Shown here piece by piece: positions 9,273 through 18,027 of a DNA stretch of 64,000 nt. Made by a program: the position numbers and the translations under genes. This stretch comes from Flavobacterium quisquiliarum (GTDB taxonomy: Bacteria; Bacteroidota; Bacteroidia; Flavobacteriales; Flavobacteriaceae), in NCBI RefSeq assembly GCF_019308285.1, contig NZ_WWEM01000010.1:1-64000 (forward strand), read 5' to 3'. Numbering within the stretch: the first letter of the stretch is position 1; every line of letters starts with the position of its first letter. The notes beneath the pieces are model-generated. The model worked only from the letters and a program-made list of their open reading frames with translations. It made no database searches and was not told where the DNA came from.

Positions 9273-10559
9273 ATGAAAGTAAAAGGACTTAGATGGTTTA
9301 TTATTGGGTTGATATTTTTAGCCACTGTTATCAATTACATTGATAGAAGTGCGCTTGCCATAATGTGGGGCAACGAAAATGTCGAAGGTTCTATTTCAAA
9401 ATCTTTAGGGCTTAACAAAAATGATTATGGTAATATCCTGAACATTTTTATGGTTTTTTATGCATTAGGACAATTGTTTTCGGGAAAACTGTTTGATAAA
9501 GTCGGAACTCGAATTGGTTATGTAATCAGTATTGGGGTTTGGGGATTATCTTCTTTTCTTCATTCTACCGTAAGAGGTTTTTTATCCATCGCCTTTTTCA
9601 GAAGTACTTTAGGGATTTCTGAGGCAGGAAATTGGCCCGGCGGCGTAAAAAGCAATGCCGAATGGTTTCCAATCAAAGAAAGAGCCATTGCACAAGGTTT
9701 ATTCAATGCAGGAGCATCTATTGGATCTGTAATTGCACCGCCTTTTATTGCGGCGCTTTTTGTAAGCTATGGATGGAGAATCACATTTATGATAATAGGT
9801 TCTTTCGGGATTCTATGGATTGTACCTTGGCTTTTTGTGAATAAAGCTGGCCCAAAAAAACATCCTTGGATTACTCAGGAGGAACAAAAATATATAATTG
9901 AGGGACAGAGCAAAGCGGATCAAAGTGCAACTGAGCAGACAAAAGGTCTAAGTTTAAAACAAATTCTTTCTTATAGAGAATCTTGGGCTATAGTAATTGG
10001 TCGTTTATTTCTTGAACCTATTTGGTGGTTTTTTGTTGGATGGATGCCGATTTATCTTTTTGATGTATATGGATTTAATGTTAAAGAAGTGGGAGCTTTT
10101 GCTTGGGTGCCTTATGTTGGTGCTGCCATAGGAAGTATTGCTGGAGGCTATGTTTCTGGACAGATTATATCTAAAACAAATTCAATTAATAAAGGAAGAA
10201 AAACAACCATTTTAATAGGTGGCATCATTATGCTTCTTGGATTAGTGGCCTCAGTATTTTTTGCTACGTCGCCTGAACGTTTTGTAGCCATTGTTTTTGT
10301 GGTATTGTTTGGTTTTCAGTTTGCTATTGGAAATGTGCAGACTTTGCCAAGTGACCTGTTTAGTGGAAAATCTGTTGGGTCATTGGCTGGATTAGGCGGA
10401 ATGGTAGGCGTATTTTCTGTAATTATTATGAATTTTCTAGTGCCCTTAATTGCCGAAATATCATATACACCAATTTTTATTGCTATTGCGGTTTTTGTTC
10501 CATTAGGAGTAGGCGCAATCTATTATTTCGCTAGAAATATTGAATCTGTAGAAAAATAA
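9273..10559 (+). CDS. MFS transporter, hexuronate/KDG-type (anion:cation symporter family)
   Basis: Inner-membrane uptake protein with 12 predicted membrane helices in 428 residues. The N-terminal helix ends ATVINYIDRSALAI (17-30); the NYIDR motif is typical of the ExuT/GudP-like ACS branch of the MFS. The loop motif GKLFDKVGTRIGY (71-83) follows helix 2. Its position between the alginate lyases and the SDR points to import of DEH or related uronates from periplasm to cytoplasm. The substrate is inferred from context. No TTGG-N4-CCAA operator is visible in the 164 bases upstream, so it may be expressed by read-through from the PL7 gene, which has no strong terminator. Confidence 0.85.
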   Translation: MKVKGLRWFIIGLIFLATVINYIDRSALAIMWGNENVEGSISKSLGLNKNDYGNILNIFMVFYALGQLFSGKLFDKVGTRIGYVISIGVWGLSSFLHSTVRGFLSIAFFRSTLGISEAGNWPGGVKSNAEWFPIKERAIAQGLFNAGASIGSVIAPPFIAALFVSYGWRITFMIIGSFGILWIVPWLFVNKAGPKKHPWITQEEQKYIIEGQSKADQSATEQTKGLSLKQILSYRESWAIVIGRLFLEPIWWFFVGWMPIYLFDVYGFNVKEVGAFAWVPYVGAAIGSIAGGYVSGQIISKTNSINKGRKTTILIGGIIMLLGLVASVFFATSPERFVAIVFVVLFGFQFAIGNVQTLPSDLFSGKSVGSLAGLGGMVGVFSVIIMNFLVPLIAEISYTPIFIAIAVFVPLGVGAIYYFARNIESVEK

Positions 10560-10594
10560 ACAAAATATAAACTTAAAAATAAATTAGAATTAAG

Positions 10595-11350
10595 ATGAGT
10601 AAATTAAAAGGTAAAGTAGCTGTTGTAACAGGCGGCGCCAGAGATATTGGTCGCGCTGTATCATTAAAATTAGCAAAGGAAGGTGCTAATGTTGTTATTA
10701 ATTATTTTGATAATGAAGATGATGCTAAAGAAACAATTAGACTAATTGAAGAAATGGGAGGAAAGGGAATTTATGTTCAAGGTGACGCTACAAGTTTGAC
10801 TGATATTTCTAATCTTGTGGAGAAGACTAAAACTGCATTTGGTGAGAAAGTTGATATTTTAGTTAATGTTGCCGGAGGTTTATTTGCTCGTAAAACAATT
10901 GATGAAATAGATGTCGATTTTTATAATCTTATTATGGATGTAAACTTCAAATCGGCTGTGTTTGTAACTAAAGCTTTTGTTCCTTTAATGGGCGAGGGTA
11001 GTGCAATTGTAAATTTTGCGTCACAGGCTGGAAGAGATGGCGGCGGGCCAGGAGCATTTTTATATGCGGCTTCAAAAGGAGCAGTTTCTACTTTTACAAG
11101 AGGATTGGCTAAAGAATTAGGTCCAAAAGGAATTCGTGTAAATGCAATTAATCCAGGTATGATTGCAACAAGATTTCATGATGATTTTACAAAAGACCAA
11201 GTACGCGTAAATGTTGCAAATGCGACAGCTTTACGCCGTGAAGGACGTGCTGATGAAGTTGCCGATTTAGTAGCTTATTTAGCTTCTGAAGAGTCTTCAT
11301 TTTTATCTGGAAATAATATTGATATTAATGGAGGATTAGCCTTTAGCTAA
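10595..11350 (+). CDS. SDR-family oxidoreductase, probable DEH reductase
   Basis: Short-chain dehydrogenase of 251 residues, the classical type. The cofactor motif is TGGARDIG (12-19), NVAG lies at 91-94, and the catalytic Ser143, Tyr157 and Lys161 (YAASK) are all present. In alginate loci an SDR reduces DEH to 2-keto-3-deoxygluconate with NAD(P)H, and the KdgK at the left end would take the product. It lies 35 bases after the MFS gene and ends the rightward run. KduD (pectin branch, oxidising or reducing diketogluconate) is the main alternative, since no kduI or other kduD is seen here. The family is certain; the exact substrate is inferred. Confidence 0.82.
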   Translation: MSKLKGKVAVVTGGARDIGRAVSLKLAKEGANVVINYFDNEDDAKETIRLIEEMGGKGIYVQGDATSLTDISNLVEKTKTAFGEKVDILVNVAGGLFARKTIDEIDVDFYNLIMDVNFKSAVFVTKAFVPLMGEGSAIVNFASQAGRDGGGPGAFLYAASKGAVSTFTRGLAKELGPKGIRVNAINPGMIATRFHDDFTKDQVRVNVANATALRREGRADEVADLVAYLASEESSFLSGNNIDINGGLAFS

Positions 11351-11370
11351 AATAAAACACCAAAAAGAGT

Positions 11371-11405
11371 AAAAAGGCTGTCCTATTTTGGACAGCCTTT
11401 TTTTG
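11371..11405 (+). terminator. Rho-independent terminator after the SDR gene
   Basis: AAAAGGCTGTCC (11372-11383) pairs with GGACAGCCTTTT (11390-11401) across TATTTT, followed by more T. It closes the rightward alginate run. Confidence 0.85.
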
Positions 11406-11586
11406 TTAGTTTCTGAGAAAAGCAAAATATTTATAGTAAGATGTGTACAATAGAAAGCTGGAACGGAGTAACGTTTTTTTTAACATACTAAATATATTTC
11501 GCTACATTGTTACTTTTTTATTGGTCTCAAAAAATATTCTAAAACTATTTACTTTAAGGTATTTCGATTTCAGCTTCTAAAAAAGT

Positions 11587-11644
11587 TTTTAACCACAAAT
11601 TGCACAAATTTTCGCAAATTAATTTGTGCAATTTGTGGTTAAAA
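11587..11644. repeat. Perfect 24-bp inverted repeat in the SDR/susD intergenic region
   Basis: Arms at 11587-11610 and 11621-11644 are exact reverse complements and enclose a 10-base loop (TTCGCAAATT). The arm contains CCACAAATTGCACAAATT. Related sequence occurs at 51902-51941 and 56341-56380, so it appears to belong to a dispersed family. The 11406-12001 gap otherwise holds the palindrome at 11824, the terminator at 11914 and a small GCTCCGTTGGAGC palindrome at 11746. Confidence 0.85.
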
Positions 11645-11823
11645 TTAAGTTTCCAAACTTGAAGACTTTCAATCTGTCAGCTATACTATTGACTTTAAGT
11701 TCATAAGTGGTTTATTTGCTCGAATTGATGTTTTTAAATATTTAGCTCCGTTGGAGCTTACAATAACGAGTTTTGCATTTTTGGATGATAATGCGAATCA
11801 AAAATAGTATTGTCTTTCGAGTT

Positions 11824-11856
11824 AAACCTGACAGTTTTTTAAAAACTGTCAGGTTT
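11824..11856. repeat. Palindrome in the SDR/susD intergenic region
   Basis: AAACCTGACAG...CTGTCAGGTTT with a T6A5 centre makes a 33-base near-perfect palindrome. It could act as a bidirectional terminator in this convergent gap or be a dispersed intergenic palindrome; the sequence does not decide. Confidence 0.7.
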
Positions 11857-11913
11857 CTGTTGGAGACTAAAAGTTGTAAATTCCGTCTTTGTACTTACAG
11901 TTGTTATATAAAA

Positions 11914-11956
11914 ACATCCCATAATATCTTGCATCAAAGCAAGTATTATGGGATGT
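11914..11956 (-). terminator. Terminator of the alginate susC-susD operon
   Basis: ACATCCCATAAT (11914-11925) pairs with ATTATGGGATGT (11945-11956), with an inner CTTGC/GCAAG extension. On the minus strand the stem is followed by TTTTTAT. It begins 46 bases after the susD stop. Confidence 0.75.
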
Positions 11957-12001
11957 TCTAATAAAATAAAAATTACTATTTAATTAAAATGTTTTGAGGT
12001 A

Positions 12002-13612
12002 TTAATAACCAGGATTCTGCTGTATTGGATTAATTGTATTGGTAACAATTTCTGAATTTGGAATCGGTAATAAATCAAATTTTGGATCTGCTGTTTTTTG
12101 TTGTAATTGTGCCGTTGTGTAAGCACCATCATATTGAGCATAGAAAGGCTGCATTACGGCAAAATGATTATTCATTACTGCTTTTGCATTAATCGTTGGC
12201 ATGGTAGTAGAAAAACGTAATAAATCAAACCATCTTTGATTTTCTAGAGCGAATTCCCATCTTCTTTCATCGGCAACCGCTTTTTCGTATAATGCTTGTG
12301 TGTTAACATTTGCGCTAGTCAAGGCTGTTAATCCTGCTCTGGTATGTACTTGGTTTAAATATCCTAAAGTTGTTGGATTGTTAGCACCAACAGCTTCACA
12401 ATACATCAACAATACATCGCTGTAACGCAATACTGGCCAGTCTAACTCAGAGTCATTTGCAACAGTTGTCGCGATATTGTGTTTTGCAGCCCAATATGTC
12501 CATGTTGATGATAATGACGTTGCAGTTGGTTTGTAAACCTTTATCGAATAATCTCTTCTTATATCGTTTGTAGCATACGAATTGTACAATTCTGCTGTTG
12601 GATTATTATACGAACCTCTAGTTCCTACTGGTTGTGCCAATTTAGTTTGAGAGGCCACACTTGTGTTATTTGTAGCAAACAAATTGGATAAAGAACTGCC
12701 ATATCCCAATGCTCCAGATTTGAATCTTATAGCAAAAACAATTTCAGCATTCATCTCATTAGTACTTGAAAAAACATTAGCATATCCTGTAGCTCCTGTT
12801 AAAATAGAATGTCCGCTGTTGCCAATTACATCTGTTAGGAGTTGCAAAGCATCTGCTTTTTGTCCTAAGGTAAGGTACACTTTTGCCAATAAAGCTTTGG
12901 CTGCCCAAACGGTAGCTTTTCCTTGCACTGCTTTTTGTGCATCTGTTGTATTGCCATATTTGGCAGAGATACAATTTTCAGAAGCATTTTTTAAGTCCGC
13001 TAGAATAAATTTATAGATGTCTGCAACGGTAGATCTTGGAATCCTCAATGATTCTTCAGAAGTAACGACTTTGTCAATTAAAAATACCCCGCCGTATAAA
13101 CGTACTAAATTAAAGTAATGATAAGCTCTCATAAAAGATGCTTCTCCGGCAATTCTTTTTCTTTCGGCTTCTGTCATCGTAATGGTAAATGGACCGTATT
13201 CAATTGCACCTGAATTTGGGTTGTAAGAAGTTTTTAAACCTTCTAATAAAGCATTTATACTTCTAATGCTTTGATACGTTGTTCCCCAGTAACTTTCAAT
13301 AAAACTATCAAAAGCTGGTGCTTCAAATATATCATTACTATATATCTGTAAGTTCTGAGGAACTGTTGTAGCAGTAAGGTTCATAAAAGTATTGTCACTT
13401 CTGATTTCAGACAGCATCCACTCATAAGCGATAGGAGCTCTCAATGTGCTGTAACATCCTGACAGCGCATAATTTAATTCACTTTCGCTATTGTAAAACC
13501 CCTTAAGAGGTATGTCATTTTTGTTTTCAAGTTCTATATAATCAGAACAACCGCTTACAGATAGAACTAAAAATAAAATGAACAGCTTGCTTGTATTGAA
13601 AATTTTTTTCAT
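12002..13612 (-). CDS. SusD/RagB-family glycan-binding lipoprotein of the alginate locus
   Basis: Outer-membrane, surface-facing lipoprotein that caps a SusC transporter and binds glycan, here probably alginate oligosaccharides. The signal peptide ends VSGC with the lipid-anchored Cys22. The 536 residues fit the family, with the N-terminal SusD-like helical region (about 45-230) and the C-terminal RagB/SusD part, including the typical LRYSDVLLMYCEAVG and RRWEFALENQRWFDLLR segments. It lies 21 bases downstream of the susC gene on the same strand, the usual SusC-SusD order. No binding residue can be assigned by eye. Confidence 0.92.
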   Translation of the reverse strand: MKKIFNTSKLFILFLVLSVSGCSDYIELENKNDIPLKGFYNSESELNYALSGCYSTLRAPIAYEWMLSEIRSDNTFMNLTATTVPQNLQIYSNDIFEAPAFDSFIESYWGTTYQSIRSINALLEGLKTSYNPNSGAIEYGPFTITMTEAERKRIAGEASFMRAYHYFNLVRLYGGVFLIDKVVTSEESLRIPRSTVADIYKFILADLKNASENCISAKYGNTTDAQKAVQGKATVWAAKALLAKVYLTLGQKADALQLLTDVIGNSGHSILTGATGYANVFSSTNEMNAEIVFAIRFKSGALGYGSSLSNLFATNNTSVASQTKLAQPVGTRGSYNNPTAELYNSYATNDIRRDYSIKVYKPTATSLSSTWTYWAAKHNIATTVANDSELDWPVLRYSDVLLMYCEAVGANNPTTLGYLNQVHTRAGLTALTSANVNTQALYEKAVADERRWEFALENQRWFDLLRFSTTMPTINAKAVMNNHFAVMQPFYAQYDGAYTTAQLQQKTADPKFDLLPIPNSEIVTNTINPIQQNPGY

Positions 13613-13633
13613 AGTTATTTTTTATTTTTTTAA

Positions 13634-16600
13634 TTATAAACCTACTTCAACTCCAAATAAAACAGTTCGCTGCATTGGGAAACCTCCTCTTTGATAACCA
13701 TCTATCAAAGCACTGGTTTGTGATGTTCTGGCTTCAATATTAATACCTCTGTAGTTTTTGTTATTCCAGAATAATAGGTTTTGTCCTGAAAGGGAGAATC
13801 TCAAATTTGTTAAGCGTACTTGTTTTAATGCATTTTTCCCTAAATTATATCCAAGAGAAATCTCTCTTAGTGAAGTATAGGAAGCATCTTCAATAGCATT
13901 GTCAGTAAAAACCCAGTTGTAACCATTTGTTGTATAAGGGGTTTTTCCATCACCAGGATTGCTTGGGCTTACCCATCTGTTTGCCATGTAGTTTAAGTTT
14001 CGTTCTTTAGGCTCATTGTAGTTAACATCTCCATTGATTAATTCGCCACCTACAACACCTTGAAGTGTAAAGCTTAAATCTATATTTTTGAATGTAAACT
14101 TATTAGTGAAACCCCAGGTAAAATCAGGATATGGATTGCCTAAAATTGTTCTGTCATTATTATCCAGAACTCCATCTCCATTTAAGTCAACAATTTTTAG
14201 ACCTCCTTCTTTTAATCCGTTGGTCAAGGTAGTTGTTAGACCAGACGCAGTGATTTCCTCAATACTATTCCAGATTCCATTAGTTTTAAATCCATAGAAA
14301 CTGATTAAAGGTTGTCCAACAATAGCATAATTATTCAATCCATTTCGGCCATCGATAGTTGGCGAGATGATCATTGTTTTATCGCCAAGATTTGTGATTT
14401 GATTTTTAACATGAGCAATATTAAAATCAGAAGTCCAAGAGAAATTTTTACTTTTCAGATTTACTGTTGATAATTCAACTTCAAATCCTTTGTTTTTTAA
14501 GCTTCCCACGTTTGCAATAACAGAGCTTGATCCTGAAATTAACATACTAGATTGTTCTAATAATAGTTTTTCAGTATTGGACTGATATACGTCGATGTTT
14601 AAGTTAAGCCTGCTTTTAAACATAGAAAGATCAAAACCGAAGTTAGATTGAAATGTTCTTTCCCATGTAATGTCAGGGTTATTGTTGATGTTGTTTGTAT
14701 TTGCTAAACCAATAGTAACAGTTCCATTTCCAGTACCGCTTACATAATTAGAAGGATTTAGGTAATATTGATACATAAAATCTCCAATACTGTTATTTCC
14801 TGTAGCTCCATAACTTGCTCTAAAAGCCATTCTGTTGATTACAGACACATCTGCCAAGAATTTTTCTTTAGAAATTACCCATCCTGCGGATACAGCAGGG
14901 AAACCTCCCCATTTATTGCCATCTCCAAATTTACTGCTGCCATCTGTTCTATAACTTCCCATTAGTAAATATTTGTCCTTATAGGCATAATTTACTCTGG
15001 TCAAAAAAGAAACAAGTCCAATTGAAACATCTGATTGAATAGGTTGTAATATAACTGTAGCATAGTTTAAGTTTTTGTTGTCATCACTAGGAAAAGTGGT
15101 TCCAGCAGTAACTAACGATTTTGTTCTGGTAGATTGTAATGAGAACCCCGCCAAAGCTCCAAATTCATGATTGCCTATACTTTTTTTATAGTTTAAAGTA
15201 TTCTCTGTTAAGAAATCGAAATAATTTGCATTGGTATAAGTTGCATAATTTGGGTTTCCTATTCTGGCAGCATTTGCAGCACCAGATTGCACTCTTTGAG
15301 AATTTCTATAGTAAATGTTTTCTGTAGTTCTAAAATCCAATCCTTTTGCGATTTTATATTCTAAACCGGCACTTCCTTGAAAACGAAATTGATTGTTATT
15401 ATCATCTTGCTCCAATAAAGCTCTCATCGGATTTGTATTGGATGTTGTAAACGGAACTGCATTGGCTGCAGTAGTATAAGCAACTCCGTTTGGATCAATA
15501 CCAGTATACACTAAGTTTGCAAAATCTGACGCTTCTGCATAATTTCCAACAACAATTCCTCTTGACGGTTGCTGTCCATTTATAAAATCAGCTGTAGCTT
15601 GGGTATGATAAACAGGAATAAAACTTGGAAATCTCGTAAAATCAATGAAATTAATAGCCGGACGTTCCGTTTTTGTATTTGATGGATTCAAATTAATATT
15701 TAGCTTTAATTTTTCTGTCAATTGCAAATCAAATTTTGCTCTGAAGTTTAATTTTTCGAATTCACTTTTTAGCATTAAACCTTGATCATTTTGATAACCT
15801 ACAGATATAAAAAACTTATTTTTATTGCTTCCGCCAGAAACATTAAATTGCATATCTTGATAATAGGCTTTACGCAAGGCCTCTTTTTGATAATCGGTTC
15901 CTTGGCCTCCTAATAAATCTTTTTCGATTGAGTATTGCGCACGCCATTTATCTAAAGATGGTAAACTCGCTCCATAAGCAGTAGTCCACAAAGGATCGGC
16001 ATTTCTCATAGCTTGTTCAGCGTATAATCTTTCTACATAATCTGTTGAACTCATGATATCATAAGTATCATAAGCTTGCTTAACACCTGCTGTACTTCTA
16101 AAATAATATTTCGTTTTACCTTCTTTACCACTTTTTGTGGTTACTAATATTACTCCATTAGCTCCTCTAGATCCGTAAATCGCTGCAGAAGCGGCATCTT
16201 TAAGTACCTCCACAGATTCAACATCTGCACTATTAAGGGCAGAGAAACCATCTGGCATTGGTTGTCCATCGACTACAAGAAGGGGGCCTGAACCTGCTTT
16301 TACAGAACTAATTCCACGAATGTTTATCTGTGTATCAGCACCAGCTTCAGATGAAATGCTTTGTACACGAACTCCAGCTATTTTTCCTTGAATAGCATTG
16401 TCTAATCTTGAAACGGGAGCATCTTCGAATTTATCGCTTTTCAATTTAGCAACAGAACCTGTAACACTGGAACGTTTTTGAGTTCCGTAACCAATCACCA
16501 CTACATCATCAAGAACGTTTGCAGATTCAACTAATGTAACATTTATAGATTTATTGTTTCCTACAGTAATAGTTTTGGTTGCAAATCCTATAAAAGAATA

Positions 16601-16807
16601 TTTTATGATTGATTTTGAGTTTTTTACATTAATAACATAATTGCCATCAAAATCGGTTATGGTACTATTTTCTTCTGAAGTAATAGTAGCTCCTGGTATC
16701 GACTGTCCTGCATTATCAACAACTCTACCTGATATTTTTATTTTATCAGTTTGTGCATTGATAATACTTGAGAATACCAAAAGTAAAATCAAAATCTTTT
16801 TTTTCAT
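13634..16807 (-). CDS. SusC/RagA-family TonB-dependent transporter of the alginate locus
   Basis: Outer-membrane importer of 1057 residues, powered through TonB. A signal peptide (1-18, ending INAQ) is followed by a carboxypeptidase regulatory-like domain (about 22-100), the SusC signature VVVIGYGTQKRSSVTGSV, and a plug with QINIRGISSV and VEVLKDAASAAIYGSRGANG. A 22-strand barrel follows and ends in a C-terminal aromatic-rich strand (RTVLFGVEVGL). The leader has the 14-mer and TTGG-TTAA-CCAA operator shared with the PL6 gene, so repression by the divergent GntR is likely. Alginate oligomers as substrate is inferred from the locus. Confidence 0.94.
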   Translation of the reverse strand: MKKKILILLLVFSSIINAQTDKIKISGRVVDNAGQSIPGATITSEENSTITDFDGNYVINVKNSKSIIKYSFIGFATKTITVGNNKSINVTLVESANVLDDVVVIGYGTQKRSSVTGSVAKLKSDKFEDAPVSRLDNAIQGKIAGVRVQSISSEAGADTQINIRGISSVKAGSGPLLVVDGQPMPDGFSALNSADVESVEVLKDAASAAIYGSRGANGVILVTTKSGKEGKTKYYFRSTAGVKQAYDTYDIMSSTDYVERLYAEQAMRNADPLWTTAYGASLPSLDKWRAQYSIEKDLLGGQGTDYQKEALRKAYYQDMQFNVSGGSNKNKFFISVGYQNDQGLMLKSEFEKLNFRAKFDLQLTEKLKLNINLNPSNTKTERPAINFIDFTRFPSFIPVYHTQATADFINGQQPSRGIVVGNYAEASDFANLVYTGIDPNGVAYTTAANAVPFTTSNTNPMRALLEQDDNNNQFRFQGSAGLEYKIAKGLDFRTTENIYYRNSQRVQSGAANAARIGNPNYATYTNANYFDFLTENTLNYKKSIGNHEFGALAGFSLQSTRTKSLVTAGTTFPSDDNKNLNYATVILQPIQSDVSIGLVSFLTRVNYAYKDKYLLMGSYRTDGSSKFGDGNKWGGFPAVSAGWVISKEKFLADVSVINRMAFRASYGATGNNSIGDFMYQYYLNPSNYVSGTGNGTVTIGLANTNNINNNPDITWERTFQSNFGFDLSMFKSRLNLNIDVYQSNTEKLLLEQSSMLISGSSSVIANVGSLKNKGFEVELSTVNLKSKNFSWTSDFNIAHVKNQITNLGDKTMIISPTIDGRNGLNNYAIVGQPLISFYGFKTNGIWNSIEEITASGLTTTLTNGLKEGGLKIVDLNGDGVLDNNDRTILGNPYPDFTWGFTNKFTFKNIDLSFTLQGVVGGELINGDVNYNEPKERNLNYMANRWVSPSNPGDGKTPYTTNGYNWVFTDNAIEDASYTSLREISLGYNLGKNALKQVRLTNLRFSLSGQNLLFWNNKNYRGINIEARTSQTSALIDGYQRGGFPMQRTVLFGVEVGL

Positions 16808-16871
16808 AATTTAAATTTTTGTTAGGTTTTGCATTCAAATAGTTTTTCGGTTAGTTATTAATTGTGTTTTC

Positions 16872-16910
16872 TGTAATCCAAACTAAATAACCAAATTGGT
16901 TAACCAATTA
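16872..16910 (-). promoter_or_regulatory. susC promoter region with GntR-type operator
   Basis: TTGG-TTAA-CCAA at 16896-16907 in the context AAATTGGTTAACCAATTA. The 14-mer TGTAATCCAAACTA at 16872-16885 lies 10 bases on the susC side, as in the PL6 promoter. The intergenic region 16808-17227 is shared with the divergent GntR gene; apart from this and the weaker site at 17195 it is A/T-rich with nothing else visible. Confidence 0.65.
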
Positions 16911-17194
16911 ATAAAGCAAACATAATTGTTTTTTTGCAAACAAAGAATAGTAAGTGCGTAAAAATCAAAAAAGAATGATAAAAAAATGAATTTCGTTTTT
17001 TATTTGATATTTGTGTGATAAAAAACTAATAAAATAGGTTTTGTTTAGCTTTTTTTAAACTTTTTTTAGGGAAAAATAGGAGCTAACTATATCGTTATCG
17101 TTTTAAATTAAACGACACATACAAAATCGTATCTTTTGAAAGAAAGTTTTTTCTTGTTTTTATGTCGTTTTTTTTTATAATTTTAGCAAACCAA

Positions 17195-17207
17195 TGTGGA
17201 TAACCAA
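17195..17207 (+). promoter_or_regulatory. Degenerate GntR-type operator before the regulator gene
   Basis: TGTGG-ATAA-CCAA keeps the right half-site and most of the left one. It ends 20 bases before the GntR start codon, which suggests autoregulation. Being degenerate, it is the least certain of the set. Confidence 0.4.
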
Positions 17208-17227
17208 AAACTAATTTAAAAATAGTA

Positions 17228-17932
17228 ATGATGAATTTAGAGGTTCTAAGCAAGAAAGACAGTAAAGAGGTTTTGAATACTATAATCGCAAAGATTAGGG
17301 ATTATATGAATTATAAAAATTTAGAACCTGGAGACAAACTCCCGTCTGAACGTATGTTGTCCGAGAAATTCGAAGTGAGCCGAAGCGCCGTTCGTGAAGC
17401 TATCCAAAAATTGGAGTTTTATGGTATTTTAAAATCGATTCCGCAAAGCGGTACTTTTGTCGCTGATATTGGACAAATTGCTATAAATGGTATTATCGAG
17501 GATATTTTAAAACTACAGGAATCAGATTTTAAGTCTTTAGTAGAAACACGAATTTTATTAGAACTAAAAACAGTTCGTTTAGCTGCAACTCGCAGAACGC
17601 AAGAAGATTTGGAAAGAATGAAAGCGGCTCTTGATGCCTATAATGAAAAAGCGTTGAATGGAAAAGATGCTGTGCAGGAAGATTTGTTATTTCATTTGGC
17701 AATAGCAAAAGCGAGTGGTAACAGTACAATTAATACTTTAATGTTAATCATTACTCCTGAGATTATCACCAATTTTGAAAAGTATCATGTATGTGATGAA
17801 AATCAGTCTCAGAAAGGAATGAAGGAACATATGGAGATTTACAAAGCAATTGAAGAGCAGAATCCACAATTAGCCAAGCAGAAAATGAAAGAACATTTTA
17901 AAGCTTTATACGAGTATTGTTATAATATCTAA
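17228..17932 (+). CDS. GntR-family transcriptional regulator, FadR subfamily (FCD domain)
   Basis: Likely local regulator of the alginate genes. Residues 15-80 are the winged helix, with the GntR signature GDKLPSERMLSEKFEVSRSAVREAI (helix-turn-helix about 42-61). Residues 100-230 form the all-helical FCD ligand domain, with Asp152, His156, His201 and His223 at the positions that bind metal in this subfamily. The ligand is probably a uronate intermediate such as KDG; that is inference. The gene is divergent from susC. FadR-type proteins typically bind TGG-N-CCA-type palindromes, which fits the TTGG-N4-CCAA sites scattered through 3308-17207. Confidence 0.9.
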   Translation: MMNLEVLSKKDSKEVLNTIIAKIRDYMNYKNLEPGDKLPSERMLSEKFEVSRSAVREAIQKLEFYGILKSIPQSGTFVADIGQIAINGIIEDILKLQESDFKSLVETRILLELKTVRLAATRRTQEDLERMKAALDAYNEKALNGKDAVQEDLLFHLAIAKASGNSTINTLMLIITPEIITNFEKYHVCDENQSQKGMKEHMEIYKAIEEQNPQLAKQKMKEHFKALYEYCYNI

Positions 17933-17950
17933 TGTAAAAATCGTAAGATA

Positions 17951-17992
17951 AAAAACAGGCTGTCTCAAAAATTTAGACAGCCTGTTTTTTTT
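17951..17992. terminator. Bidirectional terminator between the GntR and GH3 genes
   Basis: AACAGGCTGTCT pairs with AGACAGCCTGTT across CAAAAATTT; A runs precede and T runs follow the stem. It can end transcription of both the rightward GntR gene and the leftward GH3 gene. Confidence 0.85.
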
Positions 17993-18027
17993 ATGTTCCT
18001 TCGGAACATCTCATCGGTAGATTGAAT

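Noticed and set aside
11773..11961. 62-codon reading frame between the SDR and susD genes
   Set aside because: It runs through the palindrome at 11824 and the terminator at 11914 and has no protein-like character.
16808..17227. A second regulator or small RNA in the susC/GntR gap
   Set aside because: Only A/T-rich sequence and the two operator-like sites are visible; no hairpin followed by a T run.
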